Assembly (NCBI GenBank): GCA_030267965.1
Contig: BRYA01000307.1
Location: 20,882 to 84,881, forward strand
Source: Triparma columacea
Lineage: Eukaryota; Sar; Bolidophyceae; Parmales; Triparmaceae
DNA length: 64,000 bases
Direction of reading: 5' to 3'
Made by a program: the position numbers and the translations under genes. Below, piece by piece: positions 43,201 through 54,375 of this stretch. The notes below the pieces were generated by a model. That model made no database searches. It was not told the origin of the DNA and saw only the letters and a list, made by a program, of their open reading frames with translations. Position 1 is the first letter of the stretch. Every line of letters starts with the position of its first letter.

Positions 43201-46200
43201 TCTCGTCTCGTCCGTTTCAGGGTATAACTGCACAGGAGACACCATGCTTCCTTGTAAAGAGGGAACTTATTCTTCTGGAGGCGGTAACTGTACTCCGTGC
43301 CCTGAAGGGTATAAGTGCATAGGAGGGGCGGATAAGATCGCATGTGCAAAGGGCAAGTATGCGGATGAACCTGGGCTTCAAGAATGTAAAGAGTGTGATG
43401 GAGGTTCCTTCCAAGACGGTGAGGGTGAAACATCCTGCAAGTCCTGTGAAGCCGGTCATTACTGTCCCATAGGTTCTTCAAAGCAGATTCCATGCGGGAC
43501 GGCGCTTGTTTTCTGCCCAAAAGGAGTGAGTCAACCCGTTAAGGTGTCATTAGGGTACTATACCTCTAATGAAGTTAACATCGGTGATAGTGAGCGAAGA
43601 GTCTCAGAAATTGAATGCGAGAAGGGGTTCGGCTGCAGTGGAGGAGAAAGACTTAGTTGTCATCAAGGAGAAACCTTCCAAGCTGCAAGAAGATCTACGG
43701 CTTGTGAAGCGTGCCGAAATTGCCTACCAGGTGAAAGAGTTTCTCGGAGTTGTAGCAAAGAAGTGGACACCAAGTGCGAAAAGTGTCCTGCAGGCCAATT
43801 CTCGATTGACGGGAAGGGGGACTGTGAAGTCTGTACCGAAGGAAAGTTTTCATCGGCCGGGGATGCATTCTGTTCTCCTGCGACCCCAGGGAAAAAGCCA
43901 AAGCATGACAAATCTGGTATCGAGAACTGCCCCATGAACACGTACTCGCTTGGTGCGAAAAATGACTGCACACAGTGCACGAATAAGACATTTTCTCTGC
44001 CGGGCTCGTATGGCTGCTCGCAATGCTCACCCGGGAAATATTTTTCAGAGGAAACCCTTAGTATCCTGCCATTACTGAGCAATGAAATCAAAATTACTGA
44101 CGCGTGTATTCCCTGTCCAGCAGGACGGTATGCAGTTGAGGGAGGCGAGTCTGTGGAAGGTTGCAGTGACTGCCCTGATTCCAAGTACTCACGAACAGGA
44201 GCCACAGCCTGCCTTTCGCCTCCCTCTGGAAACGAAGTGGATGAGGAGAAATCGAACTTTGTGAAATGTCAAGCAGGGCGATACTCGGAGACGGGGGGGG
44301 ATTGCCTCCCCTGCGAAGGCCAAGGTGAATATTCTCCTATGGGTTCATCGACGTGTTTGGTATCGCCTCCTGGATTCGTTCCAAACGGGAATCGCAGCGG
44401 TCTCGTCATTTGTCAACCAGACACCTTTAGCCCTGGAGGTTCGGATACGTGCAAATCTTGCGAAGAACTGGGACAAGGGCTCCACAGCCCTCATGGGGCT
44501 TCGACCTGTAGGTCGTGCGAGCCCGGGCAAGAATTCGATCAAAAGACGGCCTTTAAACCGTGTTTTCGGCTTGTAACAAACACTACCGACGCCCGTCATA
44601 TTGACAATCGTAAGTTGGTCCTCACGCAAGCGATAACCGGAGAGGTGCATGTTTTCGAGTTTCAGCCTATCCGCAAGCATAGGAATGTGTCCATGACGTA
44701 CGAGGTTTGCCTGCACTCATCCCAAGACTATGATGCAGAGATACTTGGAACAACCTGGGATTTTGGAGCCTCGTGGAGTCTCTCACCACTTGGCGTGAAC
44801 ACCAAATTGAGCGGGATTTTCTCAGTCCATAATCAGACCGAATCAAAGAACGGGAACGCAGCAAGGTTCAGCATCGAAACTTTGAACCAATGTGATGAGT
44901 GCCCCGCGTCCACTTTCAATTCGAACGGACGCGGAAAATGCAGTGCATGCGTCAAACCTGGGACTTACTCTCATGAGGGAGCAAGCTTCTGTCAAACTGT
45001 TCCGCTCGGTCACGCAGCTTCAACTGACCGAACAGGTTTTGAAAAATGTCCTAAAAATATGTTCTCTCTTGGAGGGACGGATATGTGTACGACTTGCCCA
45101 GATGATTCTCATTCTCATCCAGGCTCATCATCTTGCGACTTTTGCATGGCGGGTCAGTACTATGAGGAGGCCTCAAACAATTGTTTAGAGTGTGAAGCAG
45201 GGAAGTTCGCAGAAAAGGGGGCCCTTAGTGTCGAAGGATGCATGGCGTGCGAGAAGGGGACATTCTCAAAGGCAGGGAGCGGGTTTTGCAGCGCGTGTCC
45301 GCAGCATCAAGAGGCGCTTTCTGGGAGTAGTGATTGCTTCTGCAGTCCAACCTTTGTCCCCGATCCAGACAATGACGGGCAGTGCACATGCCCTCCTGGT
45401 GAGATGCTCATCGGAACCCTCTGCGTTGGTTGCGAGAAGGCCAAGTACAAGTCAGGCTTCGGTATCTTCTCTTGTGACTTGTGCGACATGTTCATCAAGG
45501 ACAGCATCACCATGGCGACTAACGCGACATCATCAAGCGAGTGCGTGTGTCCGAAAGGGATGTTCCTCAGCCAGGATAGGAAGAGGTGCATGAGGGCTGC
45601 ATCGGGGGTAGAGTCGGAGGTCTCAGGCATGACATTGCAGAAGCTCAGGCTGAAAAAGGGTAGCTGGCGGACGACAGAAAACTCTACTGACGTTCGAAGC
45701 TGTCCTGTGAAGGATGCCTGCCTGGGAGGCTCAGAGATTACTAGCTATTGCGCTCCAGGCCACACTGGACCTTACTGCAACCTGTGCTTCGATGGTTTCT
45801 CTAAGGACGTATTTGGGATGTGTGGCGCGTGCTCAGCGAGCGAAGGGGACATACTTGGAACCTTCGGAGCATTGTTCTTGGTCCTCCTTGTTGGACTCAT
45901 TGGCTGGCTCGCATGGAAGAGAATGGGGAAGACGAAAAAGTCGAGGGAAAAAAGGAGGAAGTTCCTGACGGGCCTGAAAATTCTGTTCGTTACGTACCAG
46001 ATCATTGCTGCCCTCCCCAGCATCATTCCTCACATCCAGCTTCCAGACGTTTTCAAGTCTTTCCTCAAGATCTTGCAGTTCCTCAACTTCAATCTATTTA
46101 CAATCGTGCCTATGGGGTGCATGGCTTCTTTCGACTACTACAACATGATGATTGCCCTCACGGCATCGGTCATCTTTGTCTGTCTGACAACGACGATAAT

Positions 46201-47524
46201 TGCGCACACTGTTGGTGGAAATAAGCGGCAACGTCTCACAACTATCGCTCTGGCAACCACATACTTGACCCTTCCAACGATATCAACTGCCACGTTCGGC
46301 ATGTTCCCTTGCGACGATATGGACACAGGTGCCGAGTACCTTCGGACGGACTACTCGATATCGTGCAAGGGGGAGTATCGAACCCTTGCTCTCGGATATT
46401 CCGTTGCGATTATAATGCTTTTCCCAGTGGGCGTGCCGACGCTTTACACGATTCTTCTGTTCAAGAACCGCAAGAAGATCAAACAGTCCGTGGAAGTGCG
46501 CAGTAAGGACGACAACCTCATGTCGAAAGCCTTCCTCTTTCAAGACTACAAGCCCAAATATTGGTGGTTTGAGATCCTCGAGACGTCGAGACGACTAGCT
46601 CTCACTGGTTTGTTAAGCGTTGTGGACCCTGGCGGTGACAGTCAGTTTGCGCTTGGCATTCTCATGAGCATGATGGGTACAGTTTCTTATGCTCTCTTCA
46701 AACCTTACCTATCAACTAGGGACAACGCTTTGAGCATCCTCTCGAATGCGCAAGTCTTCTGTGTGTTCCTCACGGCGTTTGTGATGAAGCGCATAAAGGA
46801 GGAAGAAGAGAGGGCCGAGAAAGAGGGCGAGGAGGTGGAGGTGGCCAACGCCGAAGACATGGAAATTATGGGGGTGTTGTTGATCGTGATGAACCTTGTG
46901 AATGTGTTTGTCTTCTTGGGGTGGGGGTACTTGAAGAGCAAACACGAAGGCGGCGGAGAGGGCAGTGCGGGGGATAGAGCGAGCGCCTTTAAGGCTCTTG
47001 CAAGCACCATTAAGAGCATGGGAACGAGGAAAGACACCTTCGACACCGAAATGGACGACAGTAAGGACAGTGGCAGCTTTGTTAACGAAAACCCGATGTC
47101 AAAGAACGGCAACGTTGGGACCATCAAGGGTGAGGACGACGATGATGCGTCTGGAAGGGACAGCGCGTCTGGAAGGAACAGCTCAAATCCGATGTGGAGG
47201 TTCGGAAGAAAGGCTTCTGGGGGTGAGGGGGGGGGGGTTGGGAAAAGACGGGGAGGGGGCAAGAAAGGGAAGGCGCGGCGGGATAGCCTCAAGGAAATGA
47301 TGGAGGCGGCCCAGAACATCAAGGTGAACGAGGACGGCCTGCTTGAGGTAGTTGAAAGAGGCGGTACAGTGGAGGGCGCAGCGTCTGAACCTGAGGCAAT
47401 GGTCGGTCCCCCGCCTCCGGAGCACAAACAGAAGGAGGGTTGGGACGCTTACTGGAACCCTGAGGCTAAGAGGTATTACTATCATCACTCTGAGTCGGGA
47501 GAAACACGGTGGGATGCGGAATGA
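40291..47524 (+). CDS. Giant GCC2/GCC3-repeat (ephrin-receptor-like) multi-pass membrane protein with C-terminal WW domain
   Basis: Exons 40291-40654, 40734-41259, 41385-41670, 41748-42018, 42088-42628, 42765-43150 and 43221-47524 (2225 residues); all six junctions keep frame (phases 1, 2, 0, 1, 2, 1). Order: signal peptide (MTFPGYFVLLLLIFSNSLHIGTA); a hydrophobic Ala/Thr/Ser-rich region (about 115-230); more than twenty Cys-rich units of the C..C..G.(Y/F)....G...C type; a Cys-free insert (about 1240-1345) inside the repeat array; more Cys units; ten hydrophobic segments (about 1665-2030) including KYWWFEILETSRRLALTGLLSVV; a basic/acidic cytosolic tail; and a WW domain (WDAYWNPEAKRYYYHHSESG) at the very end. 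A surface receptor or channel is inferred. The membrane module distantly recalls fungal TRP-like (Flc) proteins, but I cannot establish that. Confidence 0.85.
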
Positions 47525-47540
47525 ATGAGCAACAGTTGCT

Positions 47541-47582
47541 CGAGTGTACATATAATCTGCACCGAGTGTACATAAAATCTGC
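47541..47582. repeat. Direct repeat in the 3' flank of the large receptor-like gene
   Basis: Two nearly identical units, cgagtgtacatataatctgc and cgagtgtacataaaatctgc, follow each other just after the stop codon at 47524. They could be RNA-binding sites in the 3' untranslated region. Confidence 0.8.
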
Positions 47583-47760
47583 GCCTTTATTGTTTGGGGA
47601 AAAGAAATGAAAAGGGTAATGAAAGCAAAGAAGGGAAAAGAGAAGAAGAAAAAGAAGAAGGCCCAAACATTTTATCCTATTTTTTGGCCTGTTACTACGA
47701 GATAGCTATTGTATTATCACTGTAACACGATAATATCACCATTATATCCCTATTTGATCT

Positions 47761-49093
47761 ATGTTATCTAGATTCAACGTATTGAATGGTCAAATTTTGC
47801 TCCTAGTCATTCTTCTGCTCCTCGATATGTCCAAATTAAGCTCCAAATTTAGCTCCAAATTAGCTCAATCATTCTCAACATCAACACACACATTATCACC
47901 ATTATCACCGTTCATACAAACACACAACACATTCAACACATTCAACACATACCCAACATTCAACCCAACATTCAACACCTCCCTCAAATGCTCCCTTAAA
48001 CGCTCCCTCAAACGCCCTCTTACAACATCACGAGCCTCTAACGTACCTTCACCAACCTACCTTAGATGTATATCAACAAACCTACCAACAGATCTACCAA
48101 CAAACCCACCAACAAACCCATCAACAAACCTTAGCCCAGAATCCCCCTTCTCTCTACCCTCTGGTGTCAAGGAGGTTCCATTATCAGGTTGGTCAAATCC
48201 CCCCGGCTTCCAGGTCGTTTGCATAACAAGAGAGAAGGAACAGTTTAGTGAGAAGGAGGAGGAGGGAGGAGATGAATACTATAAGAGGTACCTACATGAA
48301 CTGGAGATGGAATACGGGAAGAAGGATATACCAAATGACAGAGCTAGGTAAGAAGAAAGAGAGAGATAGAGAGATTCGAAAGAGAGAGAAATATCACGTC
48401 TCAGACTAACCCCCCCAAACCCTTCACAAACTTCCACCTCTTCAACCATCCTGGTTTCTTACCTTGTTCAACAAACATAAAACCAGGGATCAGCATTACA
48501 TGGGTCGTTTAGCTGTAAAAGTATCCCTCATCCGTACCCTCTCCCCCCAACATTTTACATGGTCAAATCTCCCCCCACTTATAAAGGACTCAACAACGGG
48601 AGCCCCGAAACTACTAACACCTAAAGATGAACATTTACTATGCAGCGTTACACACAAGGGTGAACTAGCATGCGGAGCTGTTGCTTCATGTGAGGATGGT
48701 ATTGCTGGTGTTGGTGTAGACGTTGAGACAATATCCGGAGGTACCTCTAAATTGGGTAGTAGGATAATGACTGAGAGGGAGAGGGAGAGGGGGGGGAGGG
48801 TTAAAATGATATGGTGCGTTAAGGAGGCGGCTTATAAATGTATAAGCGAGGCTGTGGGGAGGAAGGTTGGGTGGAAGGAGGTTGAGGTTTTATGGGATGA
48901 TGAAGGGGGGGGGTACGATGGGGGGGACAAGGAAGAGGAGAAGGAGGAAGGGGGGAGGGTGGGGTTTGTTTGGGGGGAGGACGTTAAGGACAAACTAGAA
49001 GGATTTGAAACGGAGGGATGGTGGGGGAAAACTGGGGAGGGGGAGTGCTACTGGGCGGTGGTCGTGAGGAGGAAGGTTGAGACGACGGGTTAA
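47761..49093 (+). CDS. 4'-phosphopantetheinyl transferase (Sfp/AcpS superfamily)
   Basis: Exons 47761-48347 and 48487-49093 (397 residues); the phase-2 junction reads NDRARDQHYMGRLAVK. A hydrophobic N-terminal stretch (residues 10-22) and a long Thr/Asn/Pro-rich linker look like a targeting presequence. The catalytic half carries the superfamily signatures: SVTHKGELACGAV, GVGVDVETI with the Mg-binding Asp and Glu, and MIWCVKEAAYKCISEA with the W..KEA.K motif. It transfers the phosphopantetheine arm of CoA to carrier proteins (fatty acid, polyketide or lysine synthesis). The sense strand changes from A/C-rich in exon 1 to G-rich at the end. The gene sits between two large membrane-protein genes without obvious functional link. 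Confidence 0.88.
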
Positions 49094-49566
49094 TAAAGGG
49101 AAATCGATGTATTGTTTTCTTAGAAACGCATAGGAAGTCGTTGTCGTTGTCGGCGTCGGAGTCATCATCATCATCACATCATCATCATCATCATCATCAT
49201 CGTCGTCGTCATCATCGTCGTCGTATTCTATTCGATTTTTGTCCAATTCCAAATGAATAACTAACTCCAAATTCCAATATGGACCCGGGTATGATGTAAG
49301 AGAATTGAGAATTTGTTCTTTATGAATAGACATCTGTTCCCTTCCCTCTCCCCCCCCCTTCCCCTTCCCCCCCTCTATCTTGGCTCTCTCGATGTCCCCC
49401 CCCCCCTCTCTCCCCCCTCTCTCCCCACTCCCTTCCCCGTCTCTATCCCCTCTCCCCCCCCCTTCCCCCCCGCCCCCCCCGGAACTTCGCCTCCCTTATG
49501 AAGGGGACGTCAGCGCCAGCTTCCTTAGCGTCTCAAACACCTCGAACCACCAGTACCTGTTAAGAA
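49094..49566. repeat. Simple-sequence spacer: (ATC/GTC)n microsatellite and C-rich tract
   Basis: No gene is visible in this convergent spacer. A trinucleotide tract of atc and gtc units spans about 49140-49227. A pyrimidine tract with C runs of five to ten spans about 49338-49492. The C-rich part contains only repetitive frames of Pro, Ser and Leu. Confidence 0.85.
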
Positions 49567-52500
49567 CTATTTCTTGATGGCGTGGATCGGCCCCTCCTCT
49601 TCCTTGGCTTCAACCTTTGCCGCTGGGGCCTTTTGCTGCGATTTAGCTGGCGGCGGTCCAGGAATGGGGTCTTCGTACTGCTGTTTCCTGACCACCCTTG
49701 TGTTAACCGGCATATTCTTCAACTGCCTCGCATAATTTCTTCTCAGCATTTCATCCTCAAACCTCTTATACAGACTCTTCCCCTTACTTTTCCCCGCCTT
49801 CCTCTCCTTCTGCCCCTCTGCTTCCGCTTCCATATGCATGGGATTATCACTCAAGAACTTGCTACCGCTCCTCTCTCCCAATTCGATCCCCTCCCCTGCC
49901 CCTTCGTTACTTCCTGACCTCGGCTTGAGCGAACTTTTAAAAGCTCTTGCAGCCATTCCTCCGTTGCTAGTGCTAAGGTTGTTGAATGAGTACCACGCCC
50001 ATGCAATGAACAGTACAATTATGAGCACCGTTGCGGCGATTAAAACTGCGCCAAGCCCCATCGCCTCGTAGTCATCCTCCACAAGCTTCTGCGACTTCAT
50101 CAGGAACTCCGAGGTGAACGTCAGGATAAGCAGGATTCCCGATAGTATCGCAATGATGTTGTCCCTTAGCTCGCCGAACGGGAAAACGCAAGCCAAGTAT
50201 ATCGTGGAGAGAGTTGCCATCATCAAGCCACTGCTGATCTGCGTGAAGGAACCTGGATCAATGGTAGAAAGCAAACCAGTCATTGCGAGCCTCCTCACAG
50301 TCTCGAACACCTCCCACCACCAGTACTCCTTCTTGTAGGGCTCCCACAAGAACAATATCCCTCTGAGCTTCTCGTCGTTTATCCTGTCTTCCCCCATTAA
50401 CCTGTCCTTCATCCGGAAGAGGAGGACCCAGTACATTAACGGGACCCCGACTGGGAATATCCCAACCATCAAGTAGCCGTACGCCTGCCAAGCTCCCCTA
50501 CCCCCCGCTCCGCAGTCGATGCTCAAGTCGCTTCTGAGGCGAGAGTAGGTACCGTCATCAAAATCATCGCAAGGAAACATACCAAAGACAGTCGTTGTTA
50601 TGGTGGGAAGGGTGAGGTACGTGATGGCGATAGCAGCGGTGTACAGGTTGGGCCTCTTCTTAAAGAACGCCAGGAGGGAAAGCGTCGCGATCACCATGAC
50701 GACAGACATGGTCAGAGCCACGGACTTGACGTAGAAGTTGAAGCCTCCCCCTGTGAAGCAGCCCATGGGGACAAGCGTGAACATATTGAAGTTGAGGAAC
50801 TGTGATGCCGCCACCACCTCTTTGAAGTTCTCAGGGAGAGACACTTGCGGGATGACGTTGGGGAGGGATGCTATAATCTGGCCGGAGGCGAACAAAATCT
50901 TCACCCCATTCTTGCACCTCTTCCAAACCTCCTTCCCCCTTCGTCCTCCACCCAGCTTCTTTTTAAGGAGCACGTACCCGCCGAGAAGTATCAAAGCAAA
51001 CAGCACGAAAGCGAGGACGGTGAAAGCAAGATCGTTCTTGCTCTCGCTGCACTGCTTGCAAAGCATGAAAGGGTCTAGGTTGTAGTTGTCCTTGCAGAGG
51101 GCGCAGTAAGGGCCGGTGTGTCCATCGCGGCACATGGTCTCAGTGTCGTTGCCGCCAGCGCAGGCTTCTGGGGTGATGCAGGGGCGAACGTCGTCCGACT
51201 TTTCGCTGGTTCTCCAAAAACCTTCCTCAAGGGTCAAGGAAGCGAGCGTCATGCCAGAGATATCCTCCCTCATTCCCTCCTCAATTGGAACGCAGGAGCC
51301 CTCCCCGTCGTCGTAAGTACGGGAGGGACAGATACAGGAAGATGAGGAGGTTGAACCAGGCTTCTCAGTGATTGACCCCTTGAGAGTGTCCTCGCAACGA
51401 GAGCAGCTGGTGACGCCGATCGATGACTTCCATTTCCCCTTCTCGCAGGGTTCGCAGGAGGTACCCATGAGGGTCTCCCCGGCCTTGCAGGTACATGAGT
51501 CACCATCACCTATTTTGGAGAAGGATGGCATGCAGTCGCAAGATTGCGTATCCTCATTTGGGGTCTCGTGCTGGGGGCAGTGAAGGCAGGAGGAAGCACC
51601 AATCCTGGAAAAGGTTCCTTTTGGGCAGGTTGTGCACGTGTCGTTGGCTCCAATAGAAAAGGTATTCTTGGGACAGACTGTTAGGGAAGTGCGGTCGGAG
51701 GAGGGTTTATAGCCTGCCGGTGCTGTGGAGCATGCTGCCTGTCCTTTCTCTGCCGAGTACTCTCCCTCTCCTGAGCAGGCAGAGCAAGAAGTAGCAGCAA
51801 ATTCTGCATACTCTCCCTTCTCGCACTCAACACAAGCATCGCTAACTGTGATGGTTCCTGGTGGGCAAGGAGCACATCCTGTGGCAGCAACCTTGTTGTC
51901 CGTTCCAGCAGGGCATAGGTCACACTCATTCTTCCCCCCAATGCTGTACTTTCCGATCTCGCACTCCTTGCAGCTGTGAGAAGCGAGGTCGGCGAAGAAG
52001 CCCGGGCCACAGTATGTGCATGTGTCGTTTCCAGCCTTTGAGACGTAACCCTTTGTGTGCTCGCAAGTAGCGCAGATTGTCGAGCCGGGGTTGCTGAACT
52101 TGCCGTCTCCGCAGGAATCGCAGCGGGCACCGGTGGCGTCGACCACGAGCTTCTCTCCACCAGCGCACTTGTCGCAGCCAAAGGAACCTTCAACTAGATT
52201 GAAGGTTCCAGTGTCGCAAGTCTTGCAGGTCTGCGGTGAGTGGAGGGGGGGTGGTGAGCTTTAAGCTATGAGCACGTGAGTCTAGCAGTCCTTACTCTCC
52301 CTTCATTCTCACCTCGCTTTTCGGCTCATTAGCGTATTCACCGATGGGACACTTCGCACAAGCAGAAGACATGGTAGAAGAGGCGAACCATCCTGGGGGG
52401 CAGTCAGTGCAATCAGTAGCCATGGAGGGGGAGTAGGTTCCCTTGGCGCAGCTTTCGCACTCTGAAAGACCTGGGGAAGGACCGTATTTTCCAGGTTCGC

Positions 52501-53655
52501 AGTTCACGCAGGCGTATTGGGAGAAGGAACCGGTAGTGGGGAGGTACTTGCCTTCGGAGCAGTCAGTGCAGGTGACTGTGGAGGTGGACTCGGCGTAAGT
52601 TCCGGTAGGGCAGTTTGTGCAAGTGCCAGATCGGGCGGTGCTGTAGGTGCCTGCATATGATTGAGTTAGATTGTGTTGAAAGGAAGGGAATGGAGAGAAG
52701 CGGGGAGCTTACCTTGGGGGCAATCAGAACAAGTGCCAGAACCAGCAGATGAGAACTTTCCTGCAACACACTCTTCGCAGTCAGAGATTGATGTGCCAGA
52801 GGTTGGGTTGGAGGAGCCAGCGTCGCAGTGGTAGAAGACACAGTTGTAAGAGTAGTAGGGAGGGCTTGCCATACTGAATGTGTCCAAAGCGGACCCTTAG
52901 AAAGGAGAGAGGTAGGAATAGGAATTGGTGCAGCGGTAACGTAAAGTGAGTTGTGGGGTTAGGAATGGTTCTACAGCCTACACAATCCTCATTCTCGTCT
53001 TACCTTGGATTGGAGTGTTGGAGGAGTAGGGAGAAGGGCACGTATTGTGGATGGTGATGGTTCCACCCTCCCTGTAGATATCATCACCATTTCCTGAGTC
53101 TGCTGTGTTTCCAATGAAGCTTGTTCCGTAGATATTGACAGTAGTTTCACTACCCTCAACATAAATAGCTCCACCTCCATAATCACTATCTGTAGCTCTA
53201 TTGTTGGAGAAGCCTAAGAGCTCCAAGTCCACTATGGCACCTAACCCAATGAAAACCCCTCCACCCCAAGTAGCATATCCCTTGTCAAAGGTGAGAGCTC
53301 GGAGAATGAGTGTAGAACTCCCAGTTCCTTCCACCCACATCCCTCTTCTTTCATCCTCTCCATCCAACACACAGCTTGCGTTGTCCTCCACACACTTGAC
53401 CTCTCCATTCAAGTATCCTGTGTACAGCATGAGAGTACTACTTGCACAAGTCCCCTCTGAGCCTTTATACGACCCAACAGCTAGAATCGTAGAGTCACCA
53501 TTCGCCATGATGGAGTTGCCAGTGTTGGTAGATGCACGATTACTGACCGTGTTGAATAGCCCGTTCATATCGACCACATTCACCTCACCCAATGACCTCC
53601 CTCCGACTAGGACTAAGCAGGTCCAAAAGATTAGGCAAATATGAGACAATTTCAT
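49567..53655 (-). CDS. Beta-helix (POMP-like) + GCC2/GCC3-repeat multi-pass membrane protein, paralogue of the 40-47 kb protein
   Basis: Exons 53655-53004, 52895-52713, 52650-52313 and 52230-49567 (1278 residues), phases 1, 1 and 0. I choose the ATG at 53655 because it starts a good signal peptide (MKLSHICLIFWTCLVLVGG); an in-frame ATG at 53748 would add 31 residues before it. Exon 1 has a right-handed beta-helix look with GGGAIYVEGS and SFIGNTADSG, as in polymorphic-outer-membrane-protein repeats. About a dozen Cys-rich GCC2/GCC3 units follow, then CRDGHTGPYCALC and the ten-segment membrane module (about 790-1150) with EYWWWEVFETVRRLAMTGLL, clearly homologous to the other protein. The cytosolic tail is short and has no WW domain. 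Receptor or channel role is inferred. Confidence 0.85.
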
Positions 53656-54375
53656 TCGGCTGCATTGCTGAGAACCTCTGGTTTTGCCAAAGATAGATGA
53701 GTTACCTTGGACACAGCTATCGGACAAGACTAGGCGCATCGACTTCATCTAGAATCACGCACAAGAAGAACGAAGGAGGGATTTTTTTGGGATTTATTAC
53801 TGGATTTGGATTTCTCTGAATTCTGGGTACCTGAAAAGGGTCCAAGGGTCCTTCTCCATGAGTGAAATTTGCTATAATAATAAACAATAGTACGAAACGA
53901 AAGAGGGGCGGGAAAGTGTGTCATCGCCGTTTTCATCTCTTACTGCGTTTTTAAATTCATCTCCTCACCAGCACTTTCTCCCGGAAGACGCGGACCTAAC
54001 ATCTTCACCCCTTCACAATTCCGTCAACCCCTTTTCTTCTCCATCACTACCTCCCTCCCTACCTCCCTCCATCCCCATCCACTTCTCCTCCCACTCCCTC
54101 TCCGCCTCTCTCTCCCTCTCCCTCCTCCCTCTCCTTTCCATCCTTTTCCCCATCCCTTTCCAGTCCCATTTCCAAACTCTCCTCTTACCCCACCTTCCCC
54201 CCCTCCCAACAATCCCCGTCTCTAATCTCCCTCAGTCTCCCCCCCATACCTTCCAGCCCGTCCTCCCTCCCTCGTCTCTTCCCCAATCCCTTCTTTTTCC
54301 CCCTCCCCCCTTAACCCCTTACAAAACCCTACAAGATTACAAACCCTCGGTCTAACCTCCCCCTCCTCCCTTCTA
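53656..54375. other. Intergenic region with long polypyrimidine tract
   Basis: 720 bases between the start of the beta-helix receptor gene and the stop of glyoxalase II. The part from about 54010 to 54375 is almost pure C and T on the plus strand (many ctccctccctacctccctcc-like words), apart from a few A-containing words. Such mirror-rich polypurine/polypyrimidine DNA can form triplexes. No gene is seen; open frames here are low-complexity. Confidence 0.8.
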
